From the NCBI GenBank assembly GCA_045634085.1, contig JAZQZM010000052.1, forward strand, positions 1 through 64,000: DNA of 64,000 nucleotides, written 5' to 3'. Below are positions 53,744 to 62,597 of the stretch, piece after piece. The stretch comes from HGM04593 sp045634085 (lineage in GTDB: Bacteria > Bacteroidota > Bacteroidia > Bacteroidales > Bacteroidaceae). The notes below the pieces were generated by a model. The model saw only the letters and a list, made by a program, of their open reading frames with translations. It had not been told where the DNA came from and did not search any database. Each line of letters starts with the position of its first letter. The first letter of the stretch is position 1. A program made the position numbers and the translations under genes.

Positions 53744-53890
53744 ATTTATAATCAATTTTATATACTCTTTAAACCATTATCAACCCATTGATAATAAAAA
53801 ACATTTATCCAAATTCTCCAAGAATTTTGAGTTTAATGGTACCACAGATATTTATTTGGAACGAATAAAAAGATAAAATTCAAGGCTTGT

Positions 53891-53943
53891 GAAACCAAAG
53901 AAACCGCAGTTTACTTGAAGTAAATGAGGATTTATTTGGTTTC
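53891..53943. repeat. Nested inverted repeats in the DUF3127-rho spacer
   Basis: GAAACCAAA (53891-53899) pairs with TTTGGTTTC (53935-53943) and encloses TTTACT-TGA-AGTAAA (53910-53924). It lies just after the rho stop on the minus strand. The rest of the spacer (53744-53890) is A/T-rich with a small palindrome (TTATCAA/TTGATAA near 53780) and no gene. Function unknown; possibly the rho mRNA 3' end. Confidence 0.4.
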
Positions 53944-53979
53944 ATATAACACAGAAGTTTGCTTTTTAGTCATTTCAAA

Positions 53980-55941
53980 TCAAGAGTTCATGCTCATAAG
54001 AAACTCATCATTATCCTTCGTCCTCTCAAGACGGTCCTTGACGAATTCCATAGCCTCCATCGGAGTCATATCCGAGAGATACTTGCGCAGAATCCACATG
54101 CGGCCAAGTGTCTGGCGGTCAAGCAACAAATCATCGCGGCGTGTTGAAGAAGCAATTATATTCACAGCCGGGAACACACGCTTGTTTGCAAGCGAACGGT
54201 CGAGCTGGAGCTCCATGTTACCAGTACCCTTGAACTCCTCGAAGATAACCTCATCCATCTTTGAACCGGTACCGATGAGTGCTGTTGCAATGATTGTAAG
54301 CGAACCGCCGTTCACGATGTTACGCGCAGCACCGAAGAAACGCTTTGGCTTGTGCAGCGCATTGGCATCGACACCACCCGAGAGCACCTTGCCCGATGCC
54401 GGAGAAACAGTATTATATGCTCGTGCAAGACGGGTTATCGAATCAAGGAATATTACTACGTCATGACCGCACTCCACCATGCGCTTTGCACGTTCAAGCA
54501 CAATGCCGGCAATCTTCACATGGCGTTCAGCCGGCTCGTCGAAAGTAGATGCAATGACCTCGGCATTTACCGAACGTGCCATGTCGGTAACCTCCTCAGG
54601 ACGTTCATCTATGAGCAGCATAATCATGTAAGCCTCGGGGTGATTGGCAGCAATAGCATTTGCTATATCCTTGAGCAACATTGTCTTACCAGTCTTTGGC
54701 TGCGCCACAATAAGACCACGCTGACCCTTGCCAATTGGCGAGAAGAGGTCGACTACACGTGCCGACAGATTATCGTAGCTGCCACTGCAGAGAGTAAACT
54801 TCTCATCGGGGAACAATGGAGTAAGGTTGTCAAATGAAACCCTGTCGCGCACAAGTTCGGGCGAAGCTCCGTTTATGCTGTTTACCTTGACAAGCGGGAA
54901 GTACTTCTCGCCCGCCGATGCAGGACGGATTATACCTTCGACAACATCACCGGTCTTCAGACCGTAAAGCTTTATCTGTGACTGTGATACATATACGTCA
55001 TCGGGCGACGCAAGGTAGTTGTAGTCCGAAGAACGCAGGAAACCGTAGTTATCGGGCATGATTTCAAGCACGCCCTCGACACGGAGCACATCAGCAAAAT
55101 CGTACTGAGGCTTTACCGGAGCATGTTCCTCGTTATTCTCCTGACGCTTGTCACCATACTGTTGACGCTGACCGTTGCGGTCATTCTTCTGCTGTTTCCT
55201 GTTCTTGTCGAACTTGCCTACAAGTTCTGCAGGAAGTTCTGCCGGTTCGCTTGGCAACTCCTCTATGGCTACAAAAGCCTCGCCTTCGTTCTCTGGTTCG
55301 TTCTTATCATCGGCAACCTCTACTGTTTCGGTTACTTCAGTTACCTCAGCGGGCTTTTCGTTCTCTTTTTTCGCCTTGCGGCCACGTTTCTTTGGTTTGG
55401 GCTCTTCGGTTTTTGCCTCCTCTGCCACAACTGTATTCTCAACAACAGGTTCAACAACCGGCGCAACCTCCTCTGTAACCGCCTTCTTGGGCTTGCGGCC
55501 ACGTTTCTTTGGAGCAGCAACCTCATCGGCCTGTACCGGAACTGCAACAGTCTCAACTGCCAGAACAGTCTTTACCTCTGTTACAGGTGCCTCACTCTTA
55601 GGTTTCTCCTGTTTTGGAGCCTCGGGCTGCACAGCCTTTTTGTCCTTGTTCCTATTCTCGTCCTGGTCGAGTTTGACAGCCTTGTCACCTGTTGCCGTGT
55701 AGACCTTGCTTGGTGAATCGGCATGAATACGATGACGACGATGTTCACGACGGTTCATCCTGTTCTCCTCCTTTACGACTGCCGGTGCGCCGGCCTTGCT
55801 GTTCTGCATTGCCTGGCCATCGAGAATACGGTAAATCAACGAATCACGGTCAAGAGAATTTATCCCTTTGATACCCAGTTCCTGAGCTATCGATTGCAAC
55901 TCGGCAATCTCCTTGCTCCTCAATTTTTCAATATGATACAT
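53980..55941 (-). CDS. rho: Transcription termination factor Rho with long disordered insertion
   Basis: A 653-residue hexameric RNA helicase ending untranslated transcripts, against about 420 in E. coli. The N-terminal Rho_N helices (1-50, SKEIAELQSIAQELGIKG, with R for S at position 10) are followed by a charged, low-complexity region at about 50-275. That region carries two AT-hook-like repeats (PKKRGRKPKK and PKKRGRKAKK) and Glu/Val/Pro runs, then a Gln/Asn-rich part. The cold-shock RNA-binding domain begins near 285 (GVLEIMPDNYGFLRSSDYNY). Walker A is AQPKTGKTMLLKDIA, Walker B VVIFLDSITRLARAYN, and the R-loop DRSLANKRVFPAVN follows. Gut Bacteroides Rho is known to carry such an insertion linked to phase separation. 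Confidence 0.96.
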   Translation of the reverse strand: MYHIEKLRSKEIAELQSIAQELGIKGINSLDRDSLIYRILDGQAMQNSKAGAPAVVKEENRMNRREHRRHRIHADSPSKVYTATGDKAVKLDQDENRNKDKKAVQPEAPKQEKPKSEAPVTEVKTVLAVETVAVPVQADEVAAPKKRGRKPKKAVTEEVAPVVEPVVENTVVAEEAKTEEPKPKKRGRKAKKENEKPAEVTEVTETVEVADDKNEPENEGEAFVAIEELPSEPAELPAELVGKFDKNRKQQKNDRNGQRQQYGDKRQENNEEHAPVKPQYDFADVLRVEGVLEIMPDNYGFLRSSDYNYLASPDDVYVSQSQIKLYGLKTGDVVEGIIRPASAGEKYFPLVKVNSINGASPELVRDRVSFDNLTPLFPDEKFTLCSGSYDNLSARVVDLFSPIGKGQRGLIVAQPKTGKTMLLKDIANAIAANHPEAYMIMLLIDERPEEVTDMARSVNAEVIASTFDEPAERHVKIAGIVLERAKRMVECGHDVVIFLDSITRLARAYNTVSPASGKVLSGGVDANALHKPKRFFGAARNIVNGGSLTIIATALIGTGSKMDEVIFEEFKGTGNMELQLDRSLANKRVFPAVNIIASSTRRDDLLLDRQTLGRMWILRKYLSDMTPMEAMEFVKDRLERTKDNDEFLMSMNS

Positions 55942-56159
55942 AAATTAGAATATGGAACATGTTTGCCTGCATGGGCAAATGTCCATAGATTTGGAATATC
56001 TATAAAGATTAATGAATAATGAAAATACGCGGTTGAATGCCTCGCGCATAAAAATACAATGCAAATATAGCGGATTTGTTTAGAAAAAGATGCACAATTC
56101 GCCAGTTTTTTGCATTCCGGAATACAAAATGTCCTGTTTTAGCCTTTTTAAAAGGGTGT

Positions 56160-56765
56160 TTATAACGATGTATTGATGTCGTTTATGTACTGGAGAAGTT
56201 CGTCGCGGCCTGTCGCATTCTCCGACGAGGTGACAAATACCGGAGGCAATTCCTCCCACTCCTCAAGCAGACGCTTTTTATAGGCGGCAAGATTGCCTGC
56301 AAGCTGCACCTTGCCGAGTTTATCGGCTTTAGTAAATATGATTGCGAAGGGAATGCCGTTCTCGCCGAGCCACTGGATAAATTCAAGGTCAATCTTCTGT
56401 GGCTCATGTCTGCTGTCAATGAGCACGAACAGAAGGGTCATCTGCTCACGTCCAAGTACATAGTCCGAAATAATTTCCTGAAGTTTCTCGTTCTGGGTCT
56501 TGCTGCGCTTGGCATAGCCATAACCGGGCAAATCGACAAGATACCACTCGTCATTGATAATGAAATGGTTTATGAGCAATGTCTTTCCGGGGGTTGCCGA
56601 TGTCATTGCCAGTTTCTTGCGCCGCGTGAGCATGTTGATAAGACTCGACTTGCCTACATTGGAACGTCCTATGAATGCATACTCAGGCTTGCCATCCTGG
56701 GGACACTTGCGTACATCACTGTTGCTTATGACAAATTCTGCGCTTTTAATAACCGGGGTGCTCAT
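56160..56765 (-). CDS. engB: Ribosome biogenesis GTPase EngB (YihA/YsxC)
   Basis: A 201-residue GTPase that helps 50S ribosome assembly. The start is set at MSTPVIKSAEFVISN; the longer frame reaching 56807 adds non-homologous residues. G1 is FIGRSNVGKSSLINMLTR, G2 region TSATPGKTLLINHF, G3 DLPGYGYAKRS, G4 IFTKADKL and G5 TSSENATG. All match EngB. It is divergent from the MATE gene. Confidence 0.96.
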   Translation of the reverse strand: MSTPVIKSAEFVISNSDVRKCPQDGKPEYAFIGRSNVGKSSLINMLTRRKKLAMTSATPGKTLLINHFIINDEWYLVDLPGYGYAKRSKTQNEKLQEIISDYVLGREQMTLLFVLIDSRHEPQKIDLEFIQWLGENGIPFAIIFTKADKLGKVQLAGNLAAYKKRLLEEWEELPPVFVTSSENATGRDELLQYINDINTSL

Positions 56766-56937
56766 AAAGTGAAAATATTTTCGGTTCTGCGATGCAAATA
56801 TAATCAAAGAGGCAAGAACTCACAAATATTCCCACACATCAACATGATACAATGCGACAATAGGGATGTTTTACAGCACGCCATTACAGAAATTATGAGT
56901 ATATTAGCAACGTTCAACCGTACAACAGCTACAGACC

Positions 56938-58650
56938 ATGATTCGCCGCAACAGTTTTGTCATTTCAAGGGCTATGAGGTACTTCCTCAGCGCATCGGTC
57001 ATGACATCGCTTGCAGGACAGCTTGCCGTCACCACCGATGCAGTAATAGTAAGCCACATGGTTGGACCCGATGCCCTCTCGGCAATAAATATGGTCATGC
57101 CGCTGACAATGCTGTTCAGCTGCGCCAGCATACTTGTTGGCCTGGGAGGCAGCATACTTGCCGCAAAGGCCATAGGCAGCCACAACAAGGAACGGCTGAA
57201 CCACACATTCACAATAGCACTTATAATGCTTGCATTTGCGGGCATAGCCATATCCACATTTGCATACAGCAACAGTGGAGCCATTGTAGACCTTATTTGC
57301 GACGATGCGCGCATTGCCCCTCATGCACTGGAATACACAAGAATCATCACTGCAGGAGCGCTGTTCCTGGTCTTTTCAAACGGAATAAACTACTTTGTAA
57401 GCACAGACGGCAGCCCCGGACTGGTAACCAAGGGTGTGGTCGCCGGTGCCATAGCAAACGTGGTACTCGACATCATACTTGTCAAATTCATGGGCATAGC
57501 CGGTTCGGCATGGGCTACCATAATAAATTATATCATAACGCTTATTGTAGTATCCACACACTTTTTCAGGAAGAGCAGCAGTTACCGTCTTGTCAATCCC
57601 TTAAAAGGAGCCGTAGGGTACATTATCAGCAACCTCTACGAAGGACTCCCACTCATGCTCGGGAACCTGCTTCTTGGCAGCGCAGTATTCATTATCAACA
57701 GTATGATACTTGAGGCAGCAGGAGCCGATGGCATATACATCTGGGCAGTATGCCTGCAGGTACTAATGCTCACATTCGTAATATTGAACGGTGTGGGCAA
57801 TGCCATGCTCTCTATTGGTGGGGTACTTGTAGGAGAGAAAGACTATCGTGGAATAGAGATACTGACCTCCCTGTCACTGAAGCTTGTAGGAGGGGTACTT
57901 TCACTCTTCATGCTGCTTGTACTGCTGTTTCCGGAAGTGCCGACATACATGTTCGGAGCTGATGAAGCACCGGCAAATATCGATATTGAGAACCCGTTGC
58001 GCATATTCTCACTGCTACTTGTTCCATTCGCTGTGACACTTGTGATGAGGTTCCTGTTCCAGATTCTTGAGCACCGCATACTGAGCCTTGTAATGTCGGC
58101 AGGACAACTGGCGGGCATGATTACCTGCCTGTGGATATATACAGAGGTTGCACCAGAAGTTCTTTGGTGGAGTTTCCCTGTATCGGCCGTAGCGCTAATA
58201 CTCATACAGTTGGTTGCAACATCCGTAATATACCTGGCTAAAAGGGACGTTTCGCCGGTAACCCTTATTCCAAAATACCACGCAGGTGAGTCATCGGCCG
58301 ACTTTTCAGTAGCCTACAACAACATGGCCACAAACCATGCAATTGAAAAAATTGACGAATTCCTGAGACGGTGCGAAGTGACTGCTGAAAAGATACAAAT
58401 ATTCAAAAGTGGCTGCAGTGAAATCATGCACAGCCTGGAACAGCATGCCGGGGAGAATAAAAAATGCTTTGACATACACATACGCGTCTGCGGTGAGGAG
58501 ATACATGCAATACTGCGCGACGCTGGTAGGAGAATCACTCTGCAACCCCTACCGAAAGAAATCCCGGCTACAATAGAGCACAAATACATGTACGGACAGA
58601 ATGTCCTGTTCATACACTTCTTCAAGAAATATGACTTTCGGGAGAATTAA
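56938..58650 (+). CDS. MATE-family efflux transporter with C-terminal ATPase-like domain
   Basis: A 570-residue membrane protein. Residues 1-445 form a twelve-helix MATE transporter with two halves (AGQLAVTTDAVIVSHMVGPDAL; LGGSILAAKAIG; second half NLYEGLPLMLGNLLLGSAV), an antiporter exporting drugs or metabolites against Na+ or H+. Beyond the last helix, residues about 446-570 are soluble and follow the pattern of an RsbW/HATPase_c_2 domain: FSVAYNN, a helix (HAIEKIDEFLRRC), an N-box-like SEIMHSLEQHAG and strand HAILRDAGRR. The N-box Asn reads Ser499 and the DxGxG loop reads DAGRR, so ATP binding may be lost. The fusion is unusual. Confidence 0.88.
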   Translation: MIRRNSFVISRAMRYFLSASVMTSLAGQLAVTTDAVIVSHMVGPDALSAINMVMPLTMLFSCASILVGLGGSILAAKAIGSHNKERLNHTFTIALIMLAFAGIAISTFAYSNSGAIVDLICDDARIAPHALEYTRIITAGALFLVFSNGINYFVSTDGSPGLVTKGVVAGAIANVVLDIILVKFMGIAGSAWATIINYIITLIVVSTHFFRKSSSYRLVNPLKGAVGYIISNLYEGLPLMLGNLLLGSAVFIINSMILEAAGADGIYIWAVCLQVLMLTFVILNGVGNAMLSIGGVLVGEKDYRGIEILTSLSLKLVGGVLSLFMLLVLLFPEVPTYMFGADEAPANIDIENPLRIFSLLLVPFAVTLVMRFLFQILEHRILSLVMSAGQLAGMITCLWIYTEVAPEVLWWSFPVSAVALILIQLVATSVIYLAKRDVSPVTLIPKYHAGESSADFSVAYNNMATNHAIEKIDEFLRRCEVTAEKIQIFKSGCSEIMHSLEQHAGENKKCFDIHIRVCGEEIHAILRDAGRRITLQPLPKEIPATIEHKYMYGQNVLFIHFFKKYDFREN

Positions 58651-58667
58651 AATTTCCCAATAATATG

Positions 58668-58698
58668 ACAGGAGGCTGCACATTGTGTAGCCTCCTGT
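58668..58698. terminator. Terminator between MATE and sdhB (convergent)
   Basis: ACAGGAGGCT (58668-58677) pairs with AGCCTCCTGT (58689-58698), with a further CACA/TGTG-type extension toward the loop. It sits between convergent genes and can serve either strand. Confidence 0.75.
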
Positions 58699-58722
58699 AG
58701 TTATTATCAAGGATTAACTGTA

Positions 58723-59478
58723 TTACTCCTCAACCTTTGCCTTGATGAACTCGCGGTTCAGACGGGCAATATTGCTGATTGAAACACACTTGGGGCACTC
58801 AGCCTCACAAGCACGTGTATTTGTACAGTTACCGAAGCCGAGCTCGTCCATCTTGGCAACCATAGCCTTTACACGCTTTGCAGCCTCAACCTGACCCTGT
58901 GGAAGGAGAGCAAACTGGCTTACCTTAGCCGAAACGAACAGCATGGCTGAACCGTTCTTACAAGCAGCTACACAAGCACCGCAACCAATACAAGCCGCAG
59001 CATCCATAGCCTCCTCGGCAATATCCTTGCCAATGGGGATTGCGTTGGCGTCGGGCATACCACCGGTGTTGATAGACACATAACCGCCAGCCTGCTGAAT
59101 CTTGTCGAACGCTGTACGGTCAACCATAAGGTCACGGATTACAGGGAAGCCAGCTGAACGCCATGGCTCTACTGTAATTGTGTCACCATCCTTGAAACGG
59201 CGCATGTACAACTGGCAAGTTGTAGCACCTGTTGCAGGACCGTGAGGATGACCGTTCACATAAAGTGAACACATACCGCAGATACCCTCGCGACAGTCGT
59301 GGTCGAACGCGATAGGCTCCTTGTTCTCATTTACCAACTGCTCGTTAAGGATGTCGAGCATCTCAAGGAATGATGTATCGCCAGGAATATCCTTCATCTG
59401 ATAGGTCTCGAATGCACCTTTAGCCTTAGGACCTCTCTGACGCCATACCTTCAATGTAAAACTTATATTTTTATCCAT
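58723..59478 (-). CDS. sdhB: Succinate dehydrogenase/fumarate reductase iron-sulfur subunit
   Basis: A 251-residue electron-transfer subunit carrying three FeS clusters. The N-terminal [2Fe-2S] ferredoxin domain has CREGICGMCSLYVNG; the C-terminal [4Fe-4S]/[3Fe-4S] domain has CIGCGACVAACKNGSAML and CTNTRACEAECPKCVSISN. It passes electrons between the flavin of SdhA and the haems of SdhC. It is the last gene of the sdhCAB operon, 14 bases after sdhA. In Bacteroidales the enzyme mainly works as fumarate reductase in anaerobic metabolism. Confidence 0.96.
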   Translation of the reverse strand: MDKNISFTLKVWRQRGPKAKGAFETYQMKDIPGDTSFLEMLDILNEQLVNENKEPIAFDHDCREGICGMCSLYVNGHPHGPATGATTCQLYMRRFKDGDTITVEPWRSAGFPVIRDLMVDRTAFDKIQQAGGYVSINTGGMPDANAIPIGKDIAEEAMDAAACIGCGACVAACKNGSAMLFVSAKVSQFALLPQGQVEAAKRVKAMVAKMDELGFGNCTNTRACEAECPKCVSISNIARLNREFIKAKVEE

Positions 59479-59492
59479 TGTTACGATTTTTT

Positions 59493-61457
59493 TTAGTTCT
59501 TGTAGTTACGTTGCTGTACCTTAATGTACTGATAGTTGAGGTCCTCTTTGAGAAGCTCTGGCTCCTGACCCTCGCCGGTATACTTCCAGCAAGCTACATA
59601 TGAGAAGTTCTCATCGTCACGCTTAGCCTCACCCTCCTCGGTCTGGTGCTCCTCACGGAAGTGACCACCGCAAGACTCCTCACGGTTAAGGGCATCGTAT
59701 GCCATCAAGCGGCCAATCTCGATGAAGTCGAGCAGACGGAGAGCCTTCTCGAGCTCAATGTTAAGAGTGTCAGCCTCACCAGGAATACGCAGGTCACTCC
59801 AGAAGAGTTTCTCAACGCGGTCAATCTCCTTGATAGCCTTCTCAAGAGACTCCTTGGTACGTGCCATACCTACATTGTCCCACATTACGAGACCGAGTTC
59901 CTTGTGCATAGGATCTACGCTGCGCTTACCCTTGCTTGCCATGAGTTTCGCAATCTTGTCATTGACAGCCTTCTCGGCAGCAACGAATTCAGGAGCCTCA
60001 GTGCTGAAGCGTGGAACCTGAATCTGGTCGGCAAGATAGTTCTGTATTGTATAAGGAAGAACGAAGTAACCGTCGGCAAGACCCTGCATGAGAGCCGAAG
60101 CACCAAGACGGTTCGCACCATGGTCGCTGAAGTTAGCCTCACCGATAGCGAACAAGCCTGGAACAGATGTCTGCAACTCGTAATCAACCCAAATACCACC
60201 CATTGTGTAGTGGATAGCAGGGAAGATCATCATAGGCTCCTTGTATGGGTTTGTATCGGCAATCTCCTCGTACATGTCGAAGAGGTTACCATAACGCTGA
60301 CGTACAACGTCCTCACCAAGACGCTGGATAGCATACTTGAAATCGAGGAACACGGCAAGACCGGTGTTGTTTACGCCGAAGCCCTTGTCGCAACGTTCTT
60401 TTGCTGCACGTGATGCAACGTCACGTGGAACAAGGTTACCGAATGCCGGATAACGGCGTTCCAAGTAGAAGTCACGGTCCTCATCGGGGATATCATTAGG
60501 ATGCTTTGTACCGGCCTGGAGTGCCTTTGCATCCTCAAGCTTCTTTGGAACCCAGATGCGTCCGTCGTTACGGAGTGACTCAGACATAAGAGTAAGCTTA
60601 GACTGCTTGTCACCGTGAACGGGAATACATGTAGGGTGAATCTGTGCGTAGCATGGGTTTGCAAACCATGCACCCTTACGGTAGCACTGGAGAGCAGCAG
60701 AACCATTGCTACCCATAGCATTTGTAGAAAGGAAGTAAGCATTACCGTAACCACCGGTACCGATAACAACAGCGTGGGCTGCGAAGCGTTCTACCTTACC
60801 AGTTACAAGATTACGTGCGATGATACCGCGTGCACGACCGTCAATGATAACAAGGTCGAGCATCTCGTAACGTGTGTACAGTTTGACTGTACCCTGGTTT
60901 ACCTGATAGTTGAGTGCTGAGTATGCACCGAGGAGGAGCTGCTGACCGGTCTGGCCGCGGGCATAGAATGTACGCGATACCTGAGCACCACCGAATGAAC
61001 GGTTAGCCAAAAGACCGCCGTACTCGCGAGCAAAAGGTACACACTGCGCTACGCACTGGTCGATGATAGCACCTGAAACCTCGGCAAGACGGTGAACGTT
61101 AGCCTCACGTGCACGGTAGTCACCACCCTTGATTGTATCGTAGAAGAGACGGTATACAGAGTCACCGTCGTTCTGATAGTTCTTTGCAGCGTTGATACCA
61201 CCCTGTGCAGCAATTGAGTGTGCACGACGTGGAGAATCCTGGATACAGAAGTTGAGAACGTTGAAACCCATAGCACCGAGTGATGCAGCTGCCGAAGCAC
61301 CGGCAAGACCTGTACCTACAACGATGATATCCAACTTACGTTTGTTGGCAGGGTTCACCAATTTCTGATGCGCCTTATAGTTAGTCCATTTTTCAGCCAA
61401 TGGGCCTTCGGGAATTTTAGAATCCACTTTTACTGAACTTATTTTAGCCATAGTCAT
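59493..61457 (-). CDS. sdhA: Succinate dehydrogenase/fumarate reductase flavoprotein subunit
   Basis: A 654-residue FAD subunit that interconverts succinate and fumarate. FAD-binding GTGLAGASAAASLGAMGFN, then SPRRAHSIAAQGGINAAKNY (with the His for covalent FAD), the catalytic region NLVPRDVASRAAKERC (active-site Arg), and IHYTMGGIWVDYELQTSVPG with GANRLGASALMQGLADG. The length and the AKLMASKGKRSVDPMHKELG C-terminal region fit the type B (SdhC-only) enzymes of Bacteroidetes and Epsilonproteobacteria. Confidence 0.96.
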   Translation of the reverse strand: MTMAKISSVKVDSKIPEGPLAEKWTNYKAHQKLVNPANKRKLDIIVVGTGLAGASAAASLGAMGFNVLNFCIQDSPRRAHSIAAQGGINAAKNYQNDGDSVYRLFYDTIKGGDYRAREANVHRLAEVSGAIIDQCVAQCVPFAREYGGLLANRSFGGAQVSRTFYARGQTGQQLLLGAYSALNYQVNQGTVKLYTRYEMLDLVIIDGRARGIIARNLVTGKVERFAAHAVVIGTGGYGNAYFLSTNAMGSNGSAALQCYRKGAWFANPCYAQIHPTCIPVHGDKQSKLTLMSESLRNDGRIWVPKKLEDAKALQAGTKHPNDIPDEDRDFYLERRYPAFGNLVPRDVASRAAKERCDKGFGVNNTGLAVFLDFKYAIQRLGEDVVRQRYGNLFDMYEEIADTNPYKEPMMIFPAIHYTMGGIWVDYELQTSVPGLFAIGEANFSDHGANRLGASALMQGLADGYFVLPYTIQNYLADQIQVPRFSTEAPEFVAAEKAVNDKIAKLMASKGKRSVDPMHKELGLVMWDNVGMARTKESLEKAIKEIDRVEKLFWSDLRIPGEADTLNIELEKALRLLDFIEIGRLMAYDALNREESCGGHFREEHQTEEGEAKRDDENFSYVACWKYTGEGQEPELLKEDLNYQYIKVQQRNYKN

Positions 61458-61490
61458 ATTTGTTTTTATTGTTTTAGAAAAATAGTGTCA

Positions 61491-62210
61491 TCATGCTGCA
61501 AACGGACATACGACCTGAGTTGTTGTTGCAGGAGAAATAACACCTGCTGCACCGGCAACGAGCACTGCAAAGAAACCGAGAACAACGATTGTAGCGAAGA
61601 TATTACCGATAACCTTCCAACGGCAGAACCATACCTTGTTGTTCCAACCTAGTGTCTGCATTGCACTCCAGAAACCGTGTGTGAGGTGGAACCAGAGAGC
61701 CGCCAACCAGATTACGTAAAGTGAAGCATAGATTGGGTTCTGGAATGTCTTGATGATGTAGTGTACACCGTCCTGTGCATAAGTAACATCTACATTCATG
61801 CCAAGCATGTGAAGTACCTCGGGCAACTGCATGTTAGCCCAGAAATTGAAGAGGTGAAGACCCATACCAAGGATGACGATGATACCGAGAGCAAGCATGT
61901 TCTGCGATGCCCAAGTCACGCCCTTTGGTCTTTCGTTGACAGCATAACGCTGAGAACCACGAGCCTTTCTGTTCTGAATTGTAAGGATGAAAGCATAAAC
62001 GAAATGCAGAAGCACAAGACCGGCAAGACCGGCTGTAGCAATCAAAGCATACCAGTTTGCTCCCAGGAGCCTACAAATCATGTTGTAACCCTCGCTGCTG
62101 AAAACAGCAACCAAGTTCATTGACATATGGAAAAAAAGGAAGAGTACAAGGCCTACACCCGATACACTCATAATTACCTTTCTTCCCACAGAAGATTTAA
62201 ATAACCACAT
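61491..62210 (-). CDS. sdhC: Succinate dehydrogenase cytochrome b subunit (type B, dihaem)
   Basis: A 239-residue membrane anchor with five helices that binds two haem b and the quinone (menaquinone in this group). FLFFHMSMNLVAVFSSEGYN, VLLHFVYAFILTIQNRKARG, LGMGLHLFNFW and LWFHLTHGFWSAMQTLGW carry the candidate haem His ligands. No separate SdhD is present, as expected for the type B complex. It heads the operon; a minus-strand -7 box TATTTTTG is seen at 62283-62290 without a good -33. Confidence 0.94.
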   Translation of the reverse strand: MWLFKSSVGRKVIMSVSGVGLVLFLFFHMSMNLVAVFSSEGYNMICRLLGANWYALIATAGLAGLVLLHFVYAFILTIQNRKARGSQRYAVNERPKGVTWASQNMLALGIIVILGMGLHLFNFWANMQLPEVLHMLGMNVDVTYAQDGVHYIIKTFQNPIYASLYVIWLAALWFHLTHGFWSAMQTLGWNNKVWFCRWKVIGNIFATIVVLGFFAVLVAGAAGVISPATTTQVVCPFAA

Positions 62211-62597
62211 AATGAATTGATATTAAATTATATAATAAATAAATAGTTCACTCGTAGGCACAATACACCTTTTTACAAATGACAAAAATAAACTATTTTT
62301 TATAAAAAAAACGAAATTGACGAATAATTTTAAGCCCGTGGCAGTTTTGAAACTCCTGTACCACTATAATAAACGAGGCAATGATATCGACTGTTTACAA
62401 CAGACGAAGTCCTTTAATACAGAACAGGAATAAGAATGAATATGGCATAACAGAGCTGTTTTGGCAAGAATGTCAAGGAAAACCTTGCCATTAAAATCCT
62501 CTTTTGCTACATTTGCGGTATCATGGCTTATTTTGTATTATTGCAAGCCTGAACGGTTGCACAAAGAGACGACAAAACATAACAACAATAAAAAAAG
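62211..62597. other. Divergent intergenic region between sdhC and the GPH transporter
   Basis: 387 bases with no credible gene. It holds the presumed sdhC promoter (minus, around 62283), an A/T-rich stretch, and on the plus strand the transporter promoter and inverted repeat near 62462-62516. No RNA gene recognised. Confidence 0.5.
62462..62516 (+). promoter_or_regulatory. GPH transporter promoter overlapped by an inverted repeat
   Basis: TTG (62485-62487), 20-bp spacer, TACATTTGC (62508-62516, perfect -7). The -33 lies inside an inverted repeat TGGCAAG (62462-62468) / CTTGCCA (62484-62490), a plausible repressor or activator site. Confidence 0.6.

Noticed and set aside
55123..55716. Hydrophobic ORFs opposite the rho insertion
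   Set aside because: They arise from the complement of Lys/Glu-rich low-complexity codons; no signal or start context.
56406..57713. 435-codon plus-strand frame overlapping engB and the MATE gene
   Set aside because: Its product is a Cys/His/Gln-rich jumble with no domain, while both overlapped genes carry clear family motifs.
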